Shown here: one piece after another, positions 51,190 to 60,361 of the stretch
Position numbering within the stretch: position 1 is the first letter of the stretch
How the letters are laid out: each line of letters starts with the position of its first letter
Source: Raineyella sp044508675
GTDB taxonomy: Bacteria > Actinomycetota > Actinomycetes > Propionibacteriales > Propionibacteriaceae
Direction: 5' to 3'
DNA: 64,000 bases
Assembly: GCA_044508675.1 (NCBI GenBank)
Contig: JBIQHF010000003.1
Location: 1-64,000 of the forward strand
Made by a program: the position numbers and the translations under genes
Notes under the pieces: model-generated
Databases searched by the model: none
Seen by the model: only the letters and a program-made list of their open reading frames with translations
What the model was told of the DNA's origin: nothing

Positions 51190-51738
51190 CGAGCAGCCTG
51201 CCACCCCGTGTCCGGCGCGACGAGGCCGTGCTCGGCCAACAGGATGTACCACGAGGTGCCCGGCCGCTTCAGCGATGGTTCGACGCTTGCGAAAACCGGG
51301 GGAGAGGTACAGGTCAGCTGCCCGGGTGAGGGAGGGCCGCTTGGCCCGGCCGCAGCCCACCAGGGCGATGTCGAAGTCCCGCGCATCCTCCCGGCTGCTC
51401 TCGACCGATCGGACGTGCTCGATGGGGGCCTCGGCGGCCACGCCATGAGCTGCCGGGAGTTGTGCGCCAAGCAGTTGGCTGTCGTCCCCGGAATAGCTGG
51501 CGGCGCGCTGGTAGCGGACGTACTGTCCCCGGCCGACGCGGGTGACGAGCGGTGTCCGATTCCAGAAGGTGCCACGGGATTTGGCGGGGACGTTCGAGGT
51601 GGCGCCCTGCAGGTGAGCACCGATGGAGCCCTCCGGGATCTCTGGATGACGTTCAGCGAACCATCGCAGCACGTCCTGGCGACCGAACGGCTCGGGCAGC
51701 GAGGCGACTGCTCTTTCGAGGAGTCCCCAGATGGTCAT
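51190..51738 (-). pseudogene. DUF6884-type gene with frameshift and lost end
   Basis: The N-terminal part is a winged-helix-like domain (TIWGLLERAVASLPEPFGRQ to VGRGQYVRY). It is followed by a DUF6884 start (DFDIALVGCGRAKRPSLTRA, ADLYLSPGFRKRR). The family continuation (GTSWYILLAEHGLVAPD) appears in a neighbouring frame after a slip at about 51270, and then the similarity ends. Relatives occur in phage and defence islands. Confidence 0.65.
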
Positions 51739-51755
51739 GGCAGCGTCGATCCGGG

Positions 51756-52316
51756 TCAGCCAAGGACTGCGTAGCGCAGGAAGACAGCGCCGGAGCCGAA
51801 GCGCCGTTCCTCGAGGAGGGACAGGTCGAGGACCAGGCCGTCCGGCAGGAACCGGGTCCCGCCACCGATCACCACCGGGACGACGAAGAGTGTGAGTTCG
51901 TCGACCAAGCCCGCGCTCAGCAGGTCGGCGGCCAGGGTCGGCCCGCCAGCGGACAGGTCCGCGGTGCTGGACTCCTTCAGGGCGCGGACCGCACCGAAGT
52001 CCAGTCGCCGTTCGACCCTCGTACGCGGAAGACCCGGATCCTCCAGGGTCGTCGAGAACACCACCTTGTCCGCCGCCCGGTAGATGGGCGTGTACTCGGC
52101 GGCGTAGTCAGGCATGCCCTCCAGGAAGGCATCGTCCTCCCAGACCCGCATCGTCTCGAACAGGCGCCGGCCGAACAGGTACGTCCCGACCCGGCGCTCC
52201 AGGTCGTTCACGAACCGGTGGGTCTCCTCGTCGGGCGCGGTCCAGTCGATGCCCCCGTCCCGGTCGTTGACGAAGCCGTCCAACGAGGTCGACATCCCAT
52301 ACACGAGCTTGCCCAT
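51756..52316 (-). CDS. DHFR/RibD C-terminal-family protein
   Basis: A 186-residue dihydrofolate-reductase-like protein with the complete family pattern: KLVYGMSTSLDGFVNDRDG, YLFGRRLFETM, DKVVFSTTLEDP, SAGGPTLAADLLSAGLVDELTLFVVPVVIGGG. This is the third member in the window and appears intact. Its reductase substrate is unknown. Confidence 0.87.
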   Translation of the reverse strand: MGKLVYGMSTSLDGFVNDRDGGIDWTAPDEETHRFVNDLERRVGTYLFGRRLFETMRVWEDDAFLEGMPDYAAEYTPIYRAADKVVFSTTLEDPGLPRTRVERRLDFGAVRALKESSTADLSAGGPTLAADLLSAGLVDELTLFVVPVVIGGGTRFLPDGLVLDLSLLEERRFGSGAVFLRYAVLG

Positions 52317-52382
52317 GTACCAGTATGGGCACCTGGACAGTTCCCCGGGAAGGGCGACACCGCGGTCCGAAAGGATGTCGTC

Positions 52383-52517
52383 ATGACCGATGCGAAAGTC
52401 GACCAGTCGATCGCCCTACTCGAGAGCATGCTCACCGACCAGCAGCGCATCCTGGGACCCGACCACCCTGACACGTTGACCACCCGACGTGACCTGGCCA
52501 GTCTGTTGAAGCAGTAG
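52383..52517 (+). CDS. Tiny TPR (kinesin-light-chain-like) fragment
   Basis: A 44-codon frame (MTDAKVDQSIALLESMLTDQ, then RILGPDHPDTLTTRRDLASL). The second half is one TPR_10/TPR_12 unit as found in long STAND or Tetratricopeptide proteins. It is either a small intact protein or, more likely, the surviving piece of a large repeat protein. Confidence 0.5.
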   Translation: MTDAKVDQSIALLESMLTDQQRILGPDHPDTLTTRRDLASLLKQ

Positions 52518-52598
52518 CAGCCTGATAGGTAGAACCAATCTGACCCAACTCGACCAGATTCCTACTACCCACTGCGGAGGGAGCTTTCCGAGGCCGAA

Positions 52599-53651
52599 TC
52601 ACGCCTGCGGGACCGACAGAGGGTGGGCGGCAACGGCTGCCGCCAACTCGCCGGGGAGTTCGTCCAGGTACTGGCCGGTGGTGGCGATCGAGGAGTGGCC
52701 GAGCATCTGGGCGACGACCTTCACGTCCCAGCCGGCGGACAGCATAATCGTGGCGGCCGTGTGCCGCAGGGCGTGCGGCGTCACCTCGCGGGCCTGCTCG
52801 GGCGCCGCGCTCTGGACCCGTTGTTCGGCCCGGCGCAGCAGGCGTTGCACGTCCCTGGGGTCCAGTCGGGCCCCACGGCCGGTGCGGACCAGCGCCCGGG
52901 CGGCGTCCTCGCGCTGGTCGTCGCGCAGCTGGGGTCCCGGGGCCGGTCGTACGGCCAGGTACTCGTCGCGGCGTTCGACCAGCCAGGGGGAGAGGGGGAC
53001 CTTGCGGACCTTGCCGCCCTTGCCGTCGATCCGCCACACCACCTGGCCGTCCTCCATCCCCATGTCGGCCAGATCGGCCCGGCACAGCTCGGAGACCCGG
53101 GGGCCGAGGATCGACAGCACCGACAGGATGAATCGGTCCCGGGCCCAGTTCCGCTCGTGCGGGCGGGCGTTCTCGGGGTCCTTGTCACCCGGCCCGTACT
53201 CCAACAGTGCCAACGCCTGTTCTCCGGTGAGTGCAGTCCGGGCGATCCGCAGTCCGCCACGTACGGTCGGGTTGAGGACCGACCACTGCATGGGGGAGAG
53301 CTGCACCCAGCCGTTCTGCGCGGCATGGCTGAAGAACTTGGAGACCGACTGGCGGAACCGCTTCTGGGTCGCCACGCTGATCCCGGGGGCACGCTTGCGG
53401 GTCGGATCGGTGAAGCGTCGGTCGGGGAGTGAGCCGAAGCGGGTGATGGCGGTGTCGACGTCCTCACCGCTGATGTCGTCCACGATGACGTCGGGACCGA
53501 TGATCCTGGTGAAATCACCCAGGTCTGCGGCATAATTCTCGCGGGTGGCAGGGGAGAGGTTGCCCACCGTCACCTGGGCCGACACCGCATCGAGATAGCG
53601 ATCGACCGCGGCACCCAGGTTGATGCGGAGTGCCTTCGGCGGTGCGACCAT
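52599..53651 (-). CDS. Tyrosine recombinase/integrase (XerC-like)
   Basis: A 350-residue recombinase with all catalytic residues visible: R in GPRVSELCRA, K in GKGGKVRKVPLS, HxxR in HALRHTAAT, H in LGHSSIATT and the nucleophile Y in TGQYLDEL. The N-terminal core-binding domain begins LGAAVDRYLDAVSAQVT. It may belong to an integrated element, but no excisionase, no att duplication and no phage genes are next to it. GGAGCAG precedes the ATG at 53651; the frame is open further upstream, so a longer protein is possible. Confidence 0.88.
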   Translation of the reverse strand: MVAPPKALRINLGAAVDRYLDAVSAQVTVGNLSPATRENYAADLGDFTRIIGPDVIVDDISGEDVDTAITRFGSLPDRRFTDPTRKRAPGISVATQKRFRQSVSKFFSHAAQNGWVQLSPMQWSVLNPTVRGGLRIARTALTGEQALALLEYGPGDKDPENARPHERNWARDRFILSVLSILGPRVSELCRADLADMGMEDGQVVWRIDGKGGKVRKVPLSPWLVERRDEYLAVRPAPGPQLRDDQREDAARALVRTGRGARLDPRDVQRLLRRAEQRVQSAAPEQAREVTPHALRHTAATIMLSAGWDVKVVAQMLGHSSIATTGQYLDELPGELAAAVAAHPLSVPQA

Positions 53652-54219
53652 TCTTGCTGCTCCATTCCATTCGTCGTCATTCCGTGCGTCCCAGGCGTCC
53701 GGATCGCCGGTGTCGTCCTTTTGTAGTACTACGACATTAAAGCCGTGAGTCCTCGAGACGCCACCAACACAGCGCGGGGATCGCGTCCACGAATCCCCGG
53801 TCGACCAGGTCTCCGCAGCGCGATCCGCACGCATGGATGATTCAAGCCCATCGGTCCGACAACTCGCCGCCGGGTCGCCGGCTGGCCACACATCTGGACC
53901 CGTGTACGAATTCGCGGGCTGGTCAACCTGGTGGCACCCAGGCCACGACAGATCCGACCTGACCGCAGATCCGGCCCGCACGCGACACGCAGGTCCGGCA
54001 GCAACCGCGGAGAAGTCGATACGATGCGAGAACGATGACCGAGGGGAGTGATGCACCCCCTCTTCCCGGCTTCCAGAATCCATGTTCTGACATAATGTAA
54101 ATTATCGGACACCTGCGAGAGGGGTTGGGACACGTGCTGGCGCCGTCGATTCTGCGCCAGCCATCACCCACCCTGCCCGAGTCATACTCCGCCGGCACCC
54201 GGGAAAGATGACCGCCCGT
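53652..54219. other. Gene-free stretch upstream of the integrase
   Basis: About 570 bases without a recognisable gene. A perfect GTAGTACTAC palindrome lies at 53723-53732, roughly 70 bases upstream of the integrase start, and could be a regulatory or core recombination site. The remainder, to the end of the DUF998 gene, shows nothing I can name. Confidence 0.5.
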
Positions 54220-54909
54220 TCAGAGATCAGGATTCGGCGCCATCCGGTAGGCGGTGAACGATGCCATGGCAAGCCAGGCCCACCCGGCGACGACCGCGAG
54301 CCAGAGCAGCCCGACGCCCAGTGGGACCAGGGCGTACGCCGCTCCCCCGACGAATCCGAGCACAATCATGGCGGCAGCGACGAACGAGACGTTCGCCGCG
54401 ACGCGCCGTCCCTCACGGCCCAGCCACCTCCCGATGACCACCGCTGCGACGGGGAGACTGACGAAGCCGACGGCGCCGGCCATGAGGTGCAGCAGGCCAT
54501 GGGTCGAGGTCGTCGTGGCCTCCGCGGTCCCGACCGGGAAACCGCCCATGGGGTCGGGCGGGAAGATCGCCGAGGCGAACAGGCAGCAGCCGTACAGTCC
54601 CAGGAGCAGCGCCACCCCGCCATTGCGGCGCGCCGGAAGCAGACGGGCGAACCCGACGGCTGCGGCGATCACCATGAGGCCACTGAGCACCAGGTTGGCC
54701 GCCTGGATCCATCCGTGCGGCCCCAGGAGCAGCAGGCTCAGCGCGTGGCACGAAAGGTCGAAACCGGATACCACCACGGCCTGGACAAGCCCCACGACCA
54801 GGTTGAACGGGCCGGCCACGACACCCCACCCGAGCAGGGACTTCGTGACGCCACGATCACGATCGAGGTTGGGAGCGGACGACGATGAAGTGGAAGTGGG
54901 GACAGACAT
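54220..54909 (-). CDS. DUF998 membrane protein
   Basis: A 229-residue protein with six or so hydrophobic helices and the DUF998 layout (GVVAGPFNLVVGLVQAVV, HGWIQAANLVLSGLMVIAAA, FPPDPMGGFP, HGLLHLMAGAVGFVSLPVAA). Function unknown; relatives are often controlled by a divergent TetR regulator, as here. Confidence 0.87.
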   Translation of the reverse strand: MSVPTSTSSSSAPNLDRDRGVTKSLLGWGVVAGPFNLVVGLVQAVVVSGFDLSCHALSLLLLGPHGWIQAANLVLSGLMVIAAAVGFARLLPARRNGGVALLLGLYGCCLFASAIFPPDPMGGFPVGTAEATTTSTHGLLHLMAGAVGFVSLPVAAVVIGRWLGREGRRVAANVSFVAAAMIVLGFVGGAAYALVPLGVGLLWLAVVAGWAWLAMASFTAYRMAPNPDL

Positions 54910-54976
54910 CGCGGGTCATCCTTCGGTGGCGAATCGCGGCGTCGATGAGATCTGACAGCAATCCCACGTATAGTCC

Positions 54977-54992
54977 TGCACCAACCAGTGCA
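54977..54992. promoter_or_regulatory. TetR-type operator candidate
   Basis: TGCAC-N6-GTGCA is a perfect dyad in the 120-base gap between the divergent DUF998 and TetR genes, placed to control both. Confidence 0.6.
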
Positions 54993-55029
54993 GAAGTAAA
55001 CGGATGAGTGCAACAGACGAGGAGAGGGT

Positions 55030-55698
55030 ATGACTCCCCCGGCCACCAGCAACACAGCCGCAAACACGGTTCGCACCGAGTGCGAGGATCCTCGCGTCAC
55101 CCGGTCACGAGGCCTCATCGTCGCCGCTGCCAGTCGGATGTTCCTCGACCGGGGCTACGCCGGCACCAGCATGGACGACATCGCCACCCAGGCCGGGGTC
55201 TCCAAGCGCACCCTCTACAACATCTTCGAGGACAAGGAGCAGTTGTTCCGGACGATCCTCGGTGAGGCCATTGCCACAGCCGAGCGGTTCTCCACTGACC
55301 TGGCGGCGACCCTGAGCGAGGCGACGGAGCCTGCCTCAGCACTGACCGAGCTGGCACGCGAGTTGGCGGCGTCCATCTTCGGTGGGCGCGTCGTACCGCT
55401 GTGCCGGCTGCTGATCGGTGAGGCACGGCGGTTCCCCGAGTTCGCCGTCGAGTACTACGACCGGGCGCCGGGTCGAGTGATGAGTGCCGTCGCCACCGCG
55501 CTGCGTACGTTTGCCGAGCGGGGAGACCTTCGGGTCACCGACCCGGACGAAGCTGCCGAGCATTTTGCCTTCCTTGTCATCGGCCCCTCGCTCGACCGAG
55601 CCTTGTTCGATGTCGGGAAGGAGGCCGGGAGCATCGATGTCGCAGTTGCACGCGCCGAACGCGGGGCAGCCGCCTTCCTGCGCGCCTATGCAGGTTGA
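55030..55698 (+). CDS. TetR-family repressor
   Basis: A 222-residue regulator. The N-terminal HTH is classical (ITAA-type helix IVAAASRMFLDRGYAGTSMDDIATQAGVSKRTLYNIFEDKE). The C-terminal ligand domain resembles the AefR-like group (LTELARELAASIFGGRVVPLCRLLIGEARRFPE). It is divergent from DUF998 and probably represses it. GAGAGG precedes the ATG. Confidence 0.9.
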   Translation: MTPPATSNTAANTVRTECEDPRVTRSRGLIVAAASRMFLDRGYAGTSMDDIATQAGVSKRTLYNIFEDKEQLFRTILGEAIATAERFSTDLAATLSEATEPASALTELARELAASIFGGRVVPLCRLLIGEARRFPEFAVEYYDRAPGRVMSAVATALRTFAERGDLRVTDPDEAAEHFAFLVIGPSLDRALFDVGKEAGSIDVAVARAERGAAAFLRAYAG

Positions 55699-55883
55699 GC
55701 CGGAGACCTCGGCCTCTCCCCTCTGGCCTCTCGCCCTCACTCATCTCTCCCCCGGCCGGCGGATCGACGACCGTGCCGGGCCGTCCACGGAGCCACTCAG
55801 GACGCAACGAGGCCCAGGAGCTGGGTAGCTCCTGGGCCGTTGGCCTGCCTATCGCAGTGGCTCAGCCTGCTTGTCGCAGTGGC

Positions 55884-56123
55884 TCAGAACGCCGAAGCCT
55901 TTGCCTTGTAGCCGGCCTTGGCGACGGCGGCGATCAGGTCGTCAACGCTCTGGCGCTGCGGGTCGTGGTCGATCTCGATTCGCGCGGAGGCGAAGTGGAC
56001 CTTCACGTTCTCGACGCCGTCCAACCGGCCGATCTGCTTCTCGATCTTGGAGACACACGAGGGGCAGGAGAAGCCTTCGGCACGCAGGATCGTACGGTGG
56101 GTGTTCTGGGTCGAGGTGGTCAT
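55884..56123 (-). CDS. Heavy-metal-associated (CopZ-like) metallochaperone
   Basis: A 79-residue ferredoxin-fold HMA protein with the metal site FSCPSCVSKIEKQ and the family strands VENVKVHFASARIEIDHD. The Cys-Pro-Ser-Cys form differs a little from CopZ (CxxC with Met/His nearby). It probably carries Cu(I) or another soft metal. Its promoter shares its plan with that of the P-type ATPase at 60362, so the two likely form one regulon. Confidence 0.88.
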   Translation of the reverse strand: MTTSTQNTHRTILRAEGFSCPSCVSKIEKQIGRLDGVENVKVHFASARIEIDHDPQRQSVDDLIAAVAKAGYKAKASAF

Positions 56124-56176
56124 TCAATATCCCTTTCCTGAAGACGTTCTGTTTGCTTTCTTGTCCCCAAAATTAC

Positions 56177-56212
56177 GGAGTACGACCGACGAACTCCTTG
56201 ACGCAGGTCAAG
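56177..56212 (-). promoter_or_regulatory. MerR-type promoter of the HMA gene
   Basis: On the minus strand, CTTGAC-N4-GTCAAG (56197-56212) supplies a TTGAC -35 box. It is followed by the dyad GGAGTTCG-N5-CGTACTCC (56177-56197) in the spacer, the plan of MerR-family activated promoters. The stop of the oxidoreductase gene lies inside it. The same arrangement occurs at 62362-62393. Confidence 0.65.
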
Positions 56213-57113
56213 CCACCGTGACCACGGTCTTGCCGGTCGCGTGACCGGTCTCGACGCGAGCCATCGCCTCGGGTGCACGTTCCAGCGGGAACGTTGCCGT
56301 GACGTGAGGGTCGACCAGCCCGTCTGCGACCAGGTCGGTGATCCTCGCCAGGGCCTCCGGGTCGTGCTGGCGCGTCGATCCGCCGAGCTCGAGAACGGTG
56401 CGGTCCGCCGCGGAGATCACCCGCTCGGGGCCTTTGGCCAGCGGTACGGCGGCACGCAGGACATCCCCGCCGACCAGGTCGACGACCAAGTCAAATCCTT
56501 CGGGAGCGAGCTCCCGGACCCGCTCGTCGAAGCCCGGCCCGGAGACCACGAACGTCGCGCCGGTGGATTCGACCAGCTCGCGCTTGCCTTCGCTGGCCAC
56601 ACCGATCACGCCGATATTGTGCACCCTGCCGATCTGGGCGGCCATCAGCCCGACTCCCCCGCCGGCGCCCAGCAGGAGCATCGTCTGGCCGGGCCCCAGC
56701 TCGATCGCGTGCGTCAGGTCGTACGCGGCGGTCCCGGCCACCGGGATGGTCGCCGCCGTGATGAAGCTGAGCTCGGCTGGCTTGGCGACCGCCTCGGCCG
56801 CTCTCACGATCGTGTGCTCCGCAATACCGCCATTGCCCAGCGGCACTGGGGCGAGCACCTCGTCCCCGATCGTGAAGGCCTCGACTCCCCCGCCGACCGC
56901 GGCGACGACACCAGCCGCTTCGGAGCCGATCCCCACCGGCAACGGCCGGTCCGTCCCGTACTTCCCGGAGCGGAACTTGTAGTCGAACGGGTTGACACCG
57001 GCGGCGCGCACCTCGACCAGCAGCTCCCCCTCCCCCGGACTCGGCGGTTCGCGCTCCACCAACTCCTGGTACTCCGGGCCACCGAAGGCGCTGAACACAA
57101 AGATCTTCGACAT
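56208..57113 (-). CDS. NADP-dependent quinone-oxidoreductase-type MDR protein
   Basis: A 301-residue medium-chain dehydrogenase/reductase of the zinc-free quinone oxidoreductase group: GELLVEVRAAGVNPFDYKFRSG, GSEAAGVVAAVG, then the Rossmann motif LLLGAGGGVGLMAAQIGR. It reduces quinones or enones with NADPH. No zinc-binding cysteines are seen. It is followed on the same strand by the HMA gene, which has its own promoter. Confidence 0.9.
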   Translation of the reverse strand: MSKIFVFSAFGGPEYQELVEREPPSPGEGELLVEVRAAGVNPFDYKFRSGKYGTDRPLPVGIGSEAAGVVAAVGGGVEAFTIGDEVLAPVPLGNGGIAEHTIVRAAEAVAKPAELSFITAATIPVAGTAAYDLTHAIELGPGQTMLLLGAGGGVGLMAAQIGRVHNIGVIGVASEGKRELVESTGATFVVSGPGFDERVRELAPEGFDLVVDLVGGDVLRAAVPLAKGPERVISAADRTVLELGGSTRQHDPEALARITDLVADGLVDPHVTATFPLERAPEAMARVETGHATGKTVVTVA

Positions 57114-57518
57114 TTCGCTTCCTTACTCCAGCAACAGTGAACGAATCAGACGAACGAATCAGCCAGGCGGATGGGCTCGGGGTGGTTCTGGTGCGGCGGC
57201 CGTGGATTCGGAGGCTGGTCGCGTGTGGGTCGCCAGTACGAGCCTACGGCGCGCCTCGCAGGATTCACCGCAGTGAGCGGTTCGAGTCGTCCGCGCCGGC
57301 AGCCAAGGTTGCCCGGTCCACCGACGCGTCCCATCACACCTCTGTCCCGGCACACTTGCAGATGATTTTCGTTTCAGCTTGGTTGCACTCGCGAGCGCGA
57401 CCGGCGTACGACGGCGCACTCGATCCCCGGTATCGACTATCCACGAGCCCGGCAGTCCCCACCGTGGTCCTCGTGCTCGCGCTCGGGTAGGGCCAGGTGA
57501 CGATCTCGCCAGTCGGCG
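57114..57518. other. Gene-free stretch
   Basis: About 400 bases upstream of the oxidoreductase gene. No coding region, structural RNA or clear palindrome can be supported. Confidence 0.5.
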
Positions 57519-57755
57519 TTGTCGCGATCCTTGCCGATACGGCCCGGTACCGCGGTCCTGAACGCGCGCATGGACAGCGAACTGCGACTCCCCCGCGTGC
57601 TGCTCGCCCTCCTCGCCGGCCTCGGTCTCGCGATCGCGGAGGCCGACATGCAGGCGTACTTCCGCACCCTCCCCGAGTCCGGAGTCGCCGGCGTCACCAA
57701 GGGCGCCGCGGTCGGTTCGATCAACGCGACCGCCGAGGATCCACCGACGCGATGA
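57519..57755 (+). pseudogene. FecCD-type iron-siderophore permease fragment
   Basis: The frame contains LRLPRVLLALLAGLGLAIAE, then ADMQAYFRTLPESGVAGVTKG, the first conserved block of FecCD permeases (compare RLPRVLLALLVGA..MQ..F.NPLA.PG..GV..GA). After about 60 codons it stops. The rest of the roughly 330-residue protein is missing. Confidence 0.65.
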
Positions 57756-58391
57756 TCTGGCTGCAGCGCGACCTCACGTCAGCCGGACGGAGACAGTGGC
57801 GGCGTGAGCGCCGCCCAAGCCCTCGGCATCGACACGACGACGCCCGTCCAGCCCGAGCAAACGGTCTGGCTGGCCCAGCCGTTGTCATGGGCAGCGCCTC
57901 GGCACGGAAGTGGCCACACCCCGAGCTGGCCGACTGCTCGCCATGACGACACCATTGCCTCGAGCCCACCAGTCACGCGCGTGACTCCCCCAGAGCCCAC
58001 GCTGCTACCCGACGGTTCGCACGTCGGTACCACGCACGTGCACTGGGAGCACGGCCGGTTGTCGGCAGGCCTGGACATCCTTCCCTTGTCGATCCTCCGG
58101 CCCTGCGACACTGGGGTGGTTACGGAAGGAGCACCGAGGAAAAGGACGCCCAGGCCTGTTATTGGGACTCGGGCTGCGGCGACAACTGGGGCCGCAATCT
58201 CGGTCGGGCCTGCGAGCGAACGACTCGCGGCGAACGCCTCGCCACTACCAGCGCCGGCGTCGCTCGTCGGCCTCGGCATGGTCCTGGCAGGAACCACGCT
58301 GGCTGAGACCCCCTCTTACTGCGCACGCCGAAAGCCGGGCCGAAGCGACCCCGCGCCACAGCATCATTGAGCCGGTCTCCCCCAGGGCGAC
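57756..58391. other. Decayed DNA between iron-transport remnants
   Basis: Frames are open by composition, but no full family match is seen. SAAQALGID near 57805 vaguely recalls a later FecCD block. The stretch holds the third copy of the 17-bp motif (58144-58163). Confidence 0.4.
58144..58163 (-). repeat. Third copy of the 26.2-kb inverted-repeat motif
   Basis: On the minus strand this reads AATAACAGGCCTGGGCG followed by TCC. It matches the copy starting at 26219 at 19 of 20 positions. The two loci are 32 kb apart and each also lies near a GTTTCG array. Confidence 0.75.
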
Positions 58392-58860
58392 GTGGCCGCG
58401 AGGCCGAGATCGAGCGAGTTGCTCTCGCTCGCCACGAGCGCAGCGCAGCGAGCCGCGCACGTCCGCGCCGGATTCCTGGGCCCGACCATCGGATCGATGT
58501 CGACTCCCTTGGTTGTCATCGCGGCGTACGCGGTGGCGGTCGACCCGCATATCGCACTGCTTCTCGCGGCGGTGACCCTTGCCGTTCCGATCAACGTCAG
58601 AATCCCCCAGCGCGCCCTGAGCCCGGCCAACACGGCGCACCGGTGCGAGCAGGCCCTCCTCGGGCGCGCCTTCTGCACGTGCATGGCCTGCCGACGCACG
58701 TCTCGGCGCGCGAGGCAAACCGTACGGCGGTCGAGCTCGCCGAACGGAGCGAGAACCACCAGCGATCGCTCATGCGCGTGCTCGCCGTCACCCAGACCCT
58801 CATTCTCGTGATTGGTGCCGCGGTGCCCCTCGTGGTCGTTCAGCTCGCCATCCTCCTGGC
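58392..58860 (+). pseudogene. ABC exporter membrane-domain remnant
   Basis: Two frames together give part of the membrane domain of an ABC exporter (CydD/IrtA-like). The first reads AHVRAGFLGPTIGSMSTPLV and VIAAYAVAVDPHIALLLAAV. The second, after a slip between about 58625 and 58690, reads AVELAERSENHQRSLMRVLA and TQTLILVIGAAVPLVVV. The ATPase half is absent. With the FecCD fragment it suggests a lost siderophore-type transport locus. Confidence 0.6.
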
Positions 58861-58912
58861 CGAACATGCCGTCGCGCGAAAACTCTCCCTGCCCGTCAAC
58901 AAGGGGGGGCAT

Positions 58913-59968
58913 GTTTCGCTTTGCAGCTCGAGCGACACGGGAAAGTCGACAGTCTTGGCGCCTGCGCAGGCATACCTCTGACCGACCACTGCGTATATTT
59001 CGGCCGCAAGCGCCAACAATCAGAACGCCCAGAAGCACAGAGTCAACGAGTACCCGGAAGGGTCAATCAGCGAGCATTTCTTTTCGACGACGAGGTGGCC
59101 GACGATACACGATCAGCGCAACCGAACATCGACTGACTCGACACAAGGGAAACCCTGAAGTGCAGAGTTTCGCGACGTTTCGCAGTAGGCACGCAAGGGT
59201 TTTGCTTTCGCAGTCAAGATGGGTGAGCATGGTGCCCGGCTTTCGGGTGACGGATCCAGCGGATGGCGAGTCTGGGCAGCACCTGGAGTGCGTTGCGCCA
59301 GGTTGTGGCGCCGTACGGTCGAGTGGTGGCGCATGTCGCCGATAGTCTCCCAGGGGTTCGCGCGGTTTGACGATTGAGGCGCCGGTTTCGCAACTGGTGG
59401 GGTCGCTTCCCGAAAGGAAACCTTTGACAAGAAGACAAGGGGTTAATGTTTCGAATGCTTAGTTTCGAACTACTCATTCTCCGGTTTCGTAGTTGGTTTC
59501 GCTGGGATTCGACATGGCTTGTTCGGCGACATAATTTCGGCGAGGTTTCGTTAACAGAGTCACGATTCGATCGGGCCACAAAATCAGGTTTCGTGACGCT
59601 TCTGATGCGACTGATGTTGCCTCTGCTCAGGTGTTTCGCACTTGTCGAGCCTTCCTGTGGCGGCAGACAATGGCTTCCCATCAGCAGCGAGCTGGAGGCC
59701 ACAAGCTGGGGCGGCCACAGATTTTCCTGGGCGGGTCGGCTTCACGTAACCGGGTTCTCACCATGCGGCCTTGAATAGGGTTTCGATCCCGATGGAAACA
59801 AGTTCGCTACGTTTCTTTACAGAATTTCGGGGATGGGGGAACCTCGGTCCGAAACAGGAAATGGTGTGCCCAAGGATCCCGACCATGTCACGACTGGTTT
59901 CGATACCACCACTCCCCTGATCTCGCAGTCGCTGCAGTGTCTTCGAAGATTTCGGCCATCGAGTTTCG
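58913..59968 (+). repeat. Array B: strand-biased GTTTCG hexamers
   Basis: Fifteen copies are counted in about 1050 bases. GTTTCG starts at 58913, 59167, 59177, 59385, 59448, 59462, 59484, 59496, 59545, 59588, 59633, 59780, 59897 and 59963, and CGAAAC at 59850. Fourteen of fifteen point the same way. Further TTTCG pentamers lie between them. The stretch from 58985 has no recognisable gene and is AT-richer than its surroundings. Spacing is irregular, with the densest part at 59440-59640. Confidence 0.75.
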
Positions 59969-60361
59969 GTCATCGACCAGCTGCCCGACTGGTCGAGGGT
60001 CACGATCACTTCGAACCTGCCTCTCCCCCACCCGAAGCGCCCGAGTCGCAGCTGTGCCTGCCACCTGCGGGAGCACACCACATGTCCCGACCCGTGCTCG
60101 TGCCCCCGTGGACTCGACACGTGGGTCAGCGAACGCGGGACCACAGGTATCGGGACGCCAGTCGCAGCGGATTGCTCTCGGGGCGGCTCTGGTCGCATTC
60201 CCTCGCGTGCCGGCGCCCTCGGACGCAACTCCGGCCCGTTCACTCGCCTCCTTGGCACGCGATTCCTGGGTATCCCCCGCGACTGTGGAGGGACGCACGA
60301 GTGCCGCCAGGCACCTGGTCCGGCGGCACTCGTCCTGTCCCTGGAAGGGGACAATCACCTA
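59969..60361. other. Gene-free stretch after array B
   Basis: About 390 bases in front of the convergent end of the P-type ATPase gene. Open frames exist on both strands, but none shows a family pattern. No terminator hairpin with a U-run is visible. Confidence 0.5.

Noticed and set aside
52599..53651. Prophage
   Set aside because: The integrase is intact, but no phage structural, replication or lysis genes are found around it and no att duplication was seen.
58913..59968. CRISPR array
   Set aside because: The repeat unit is only six bases and spacing is irregular; there are no constant-length spacers and no cas genes.
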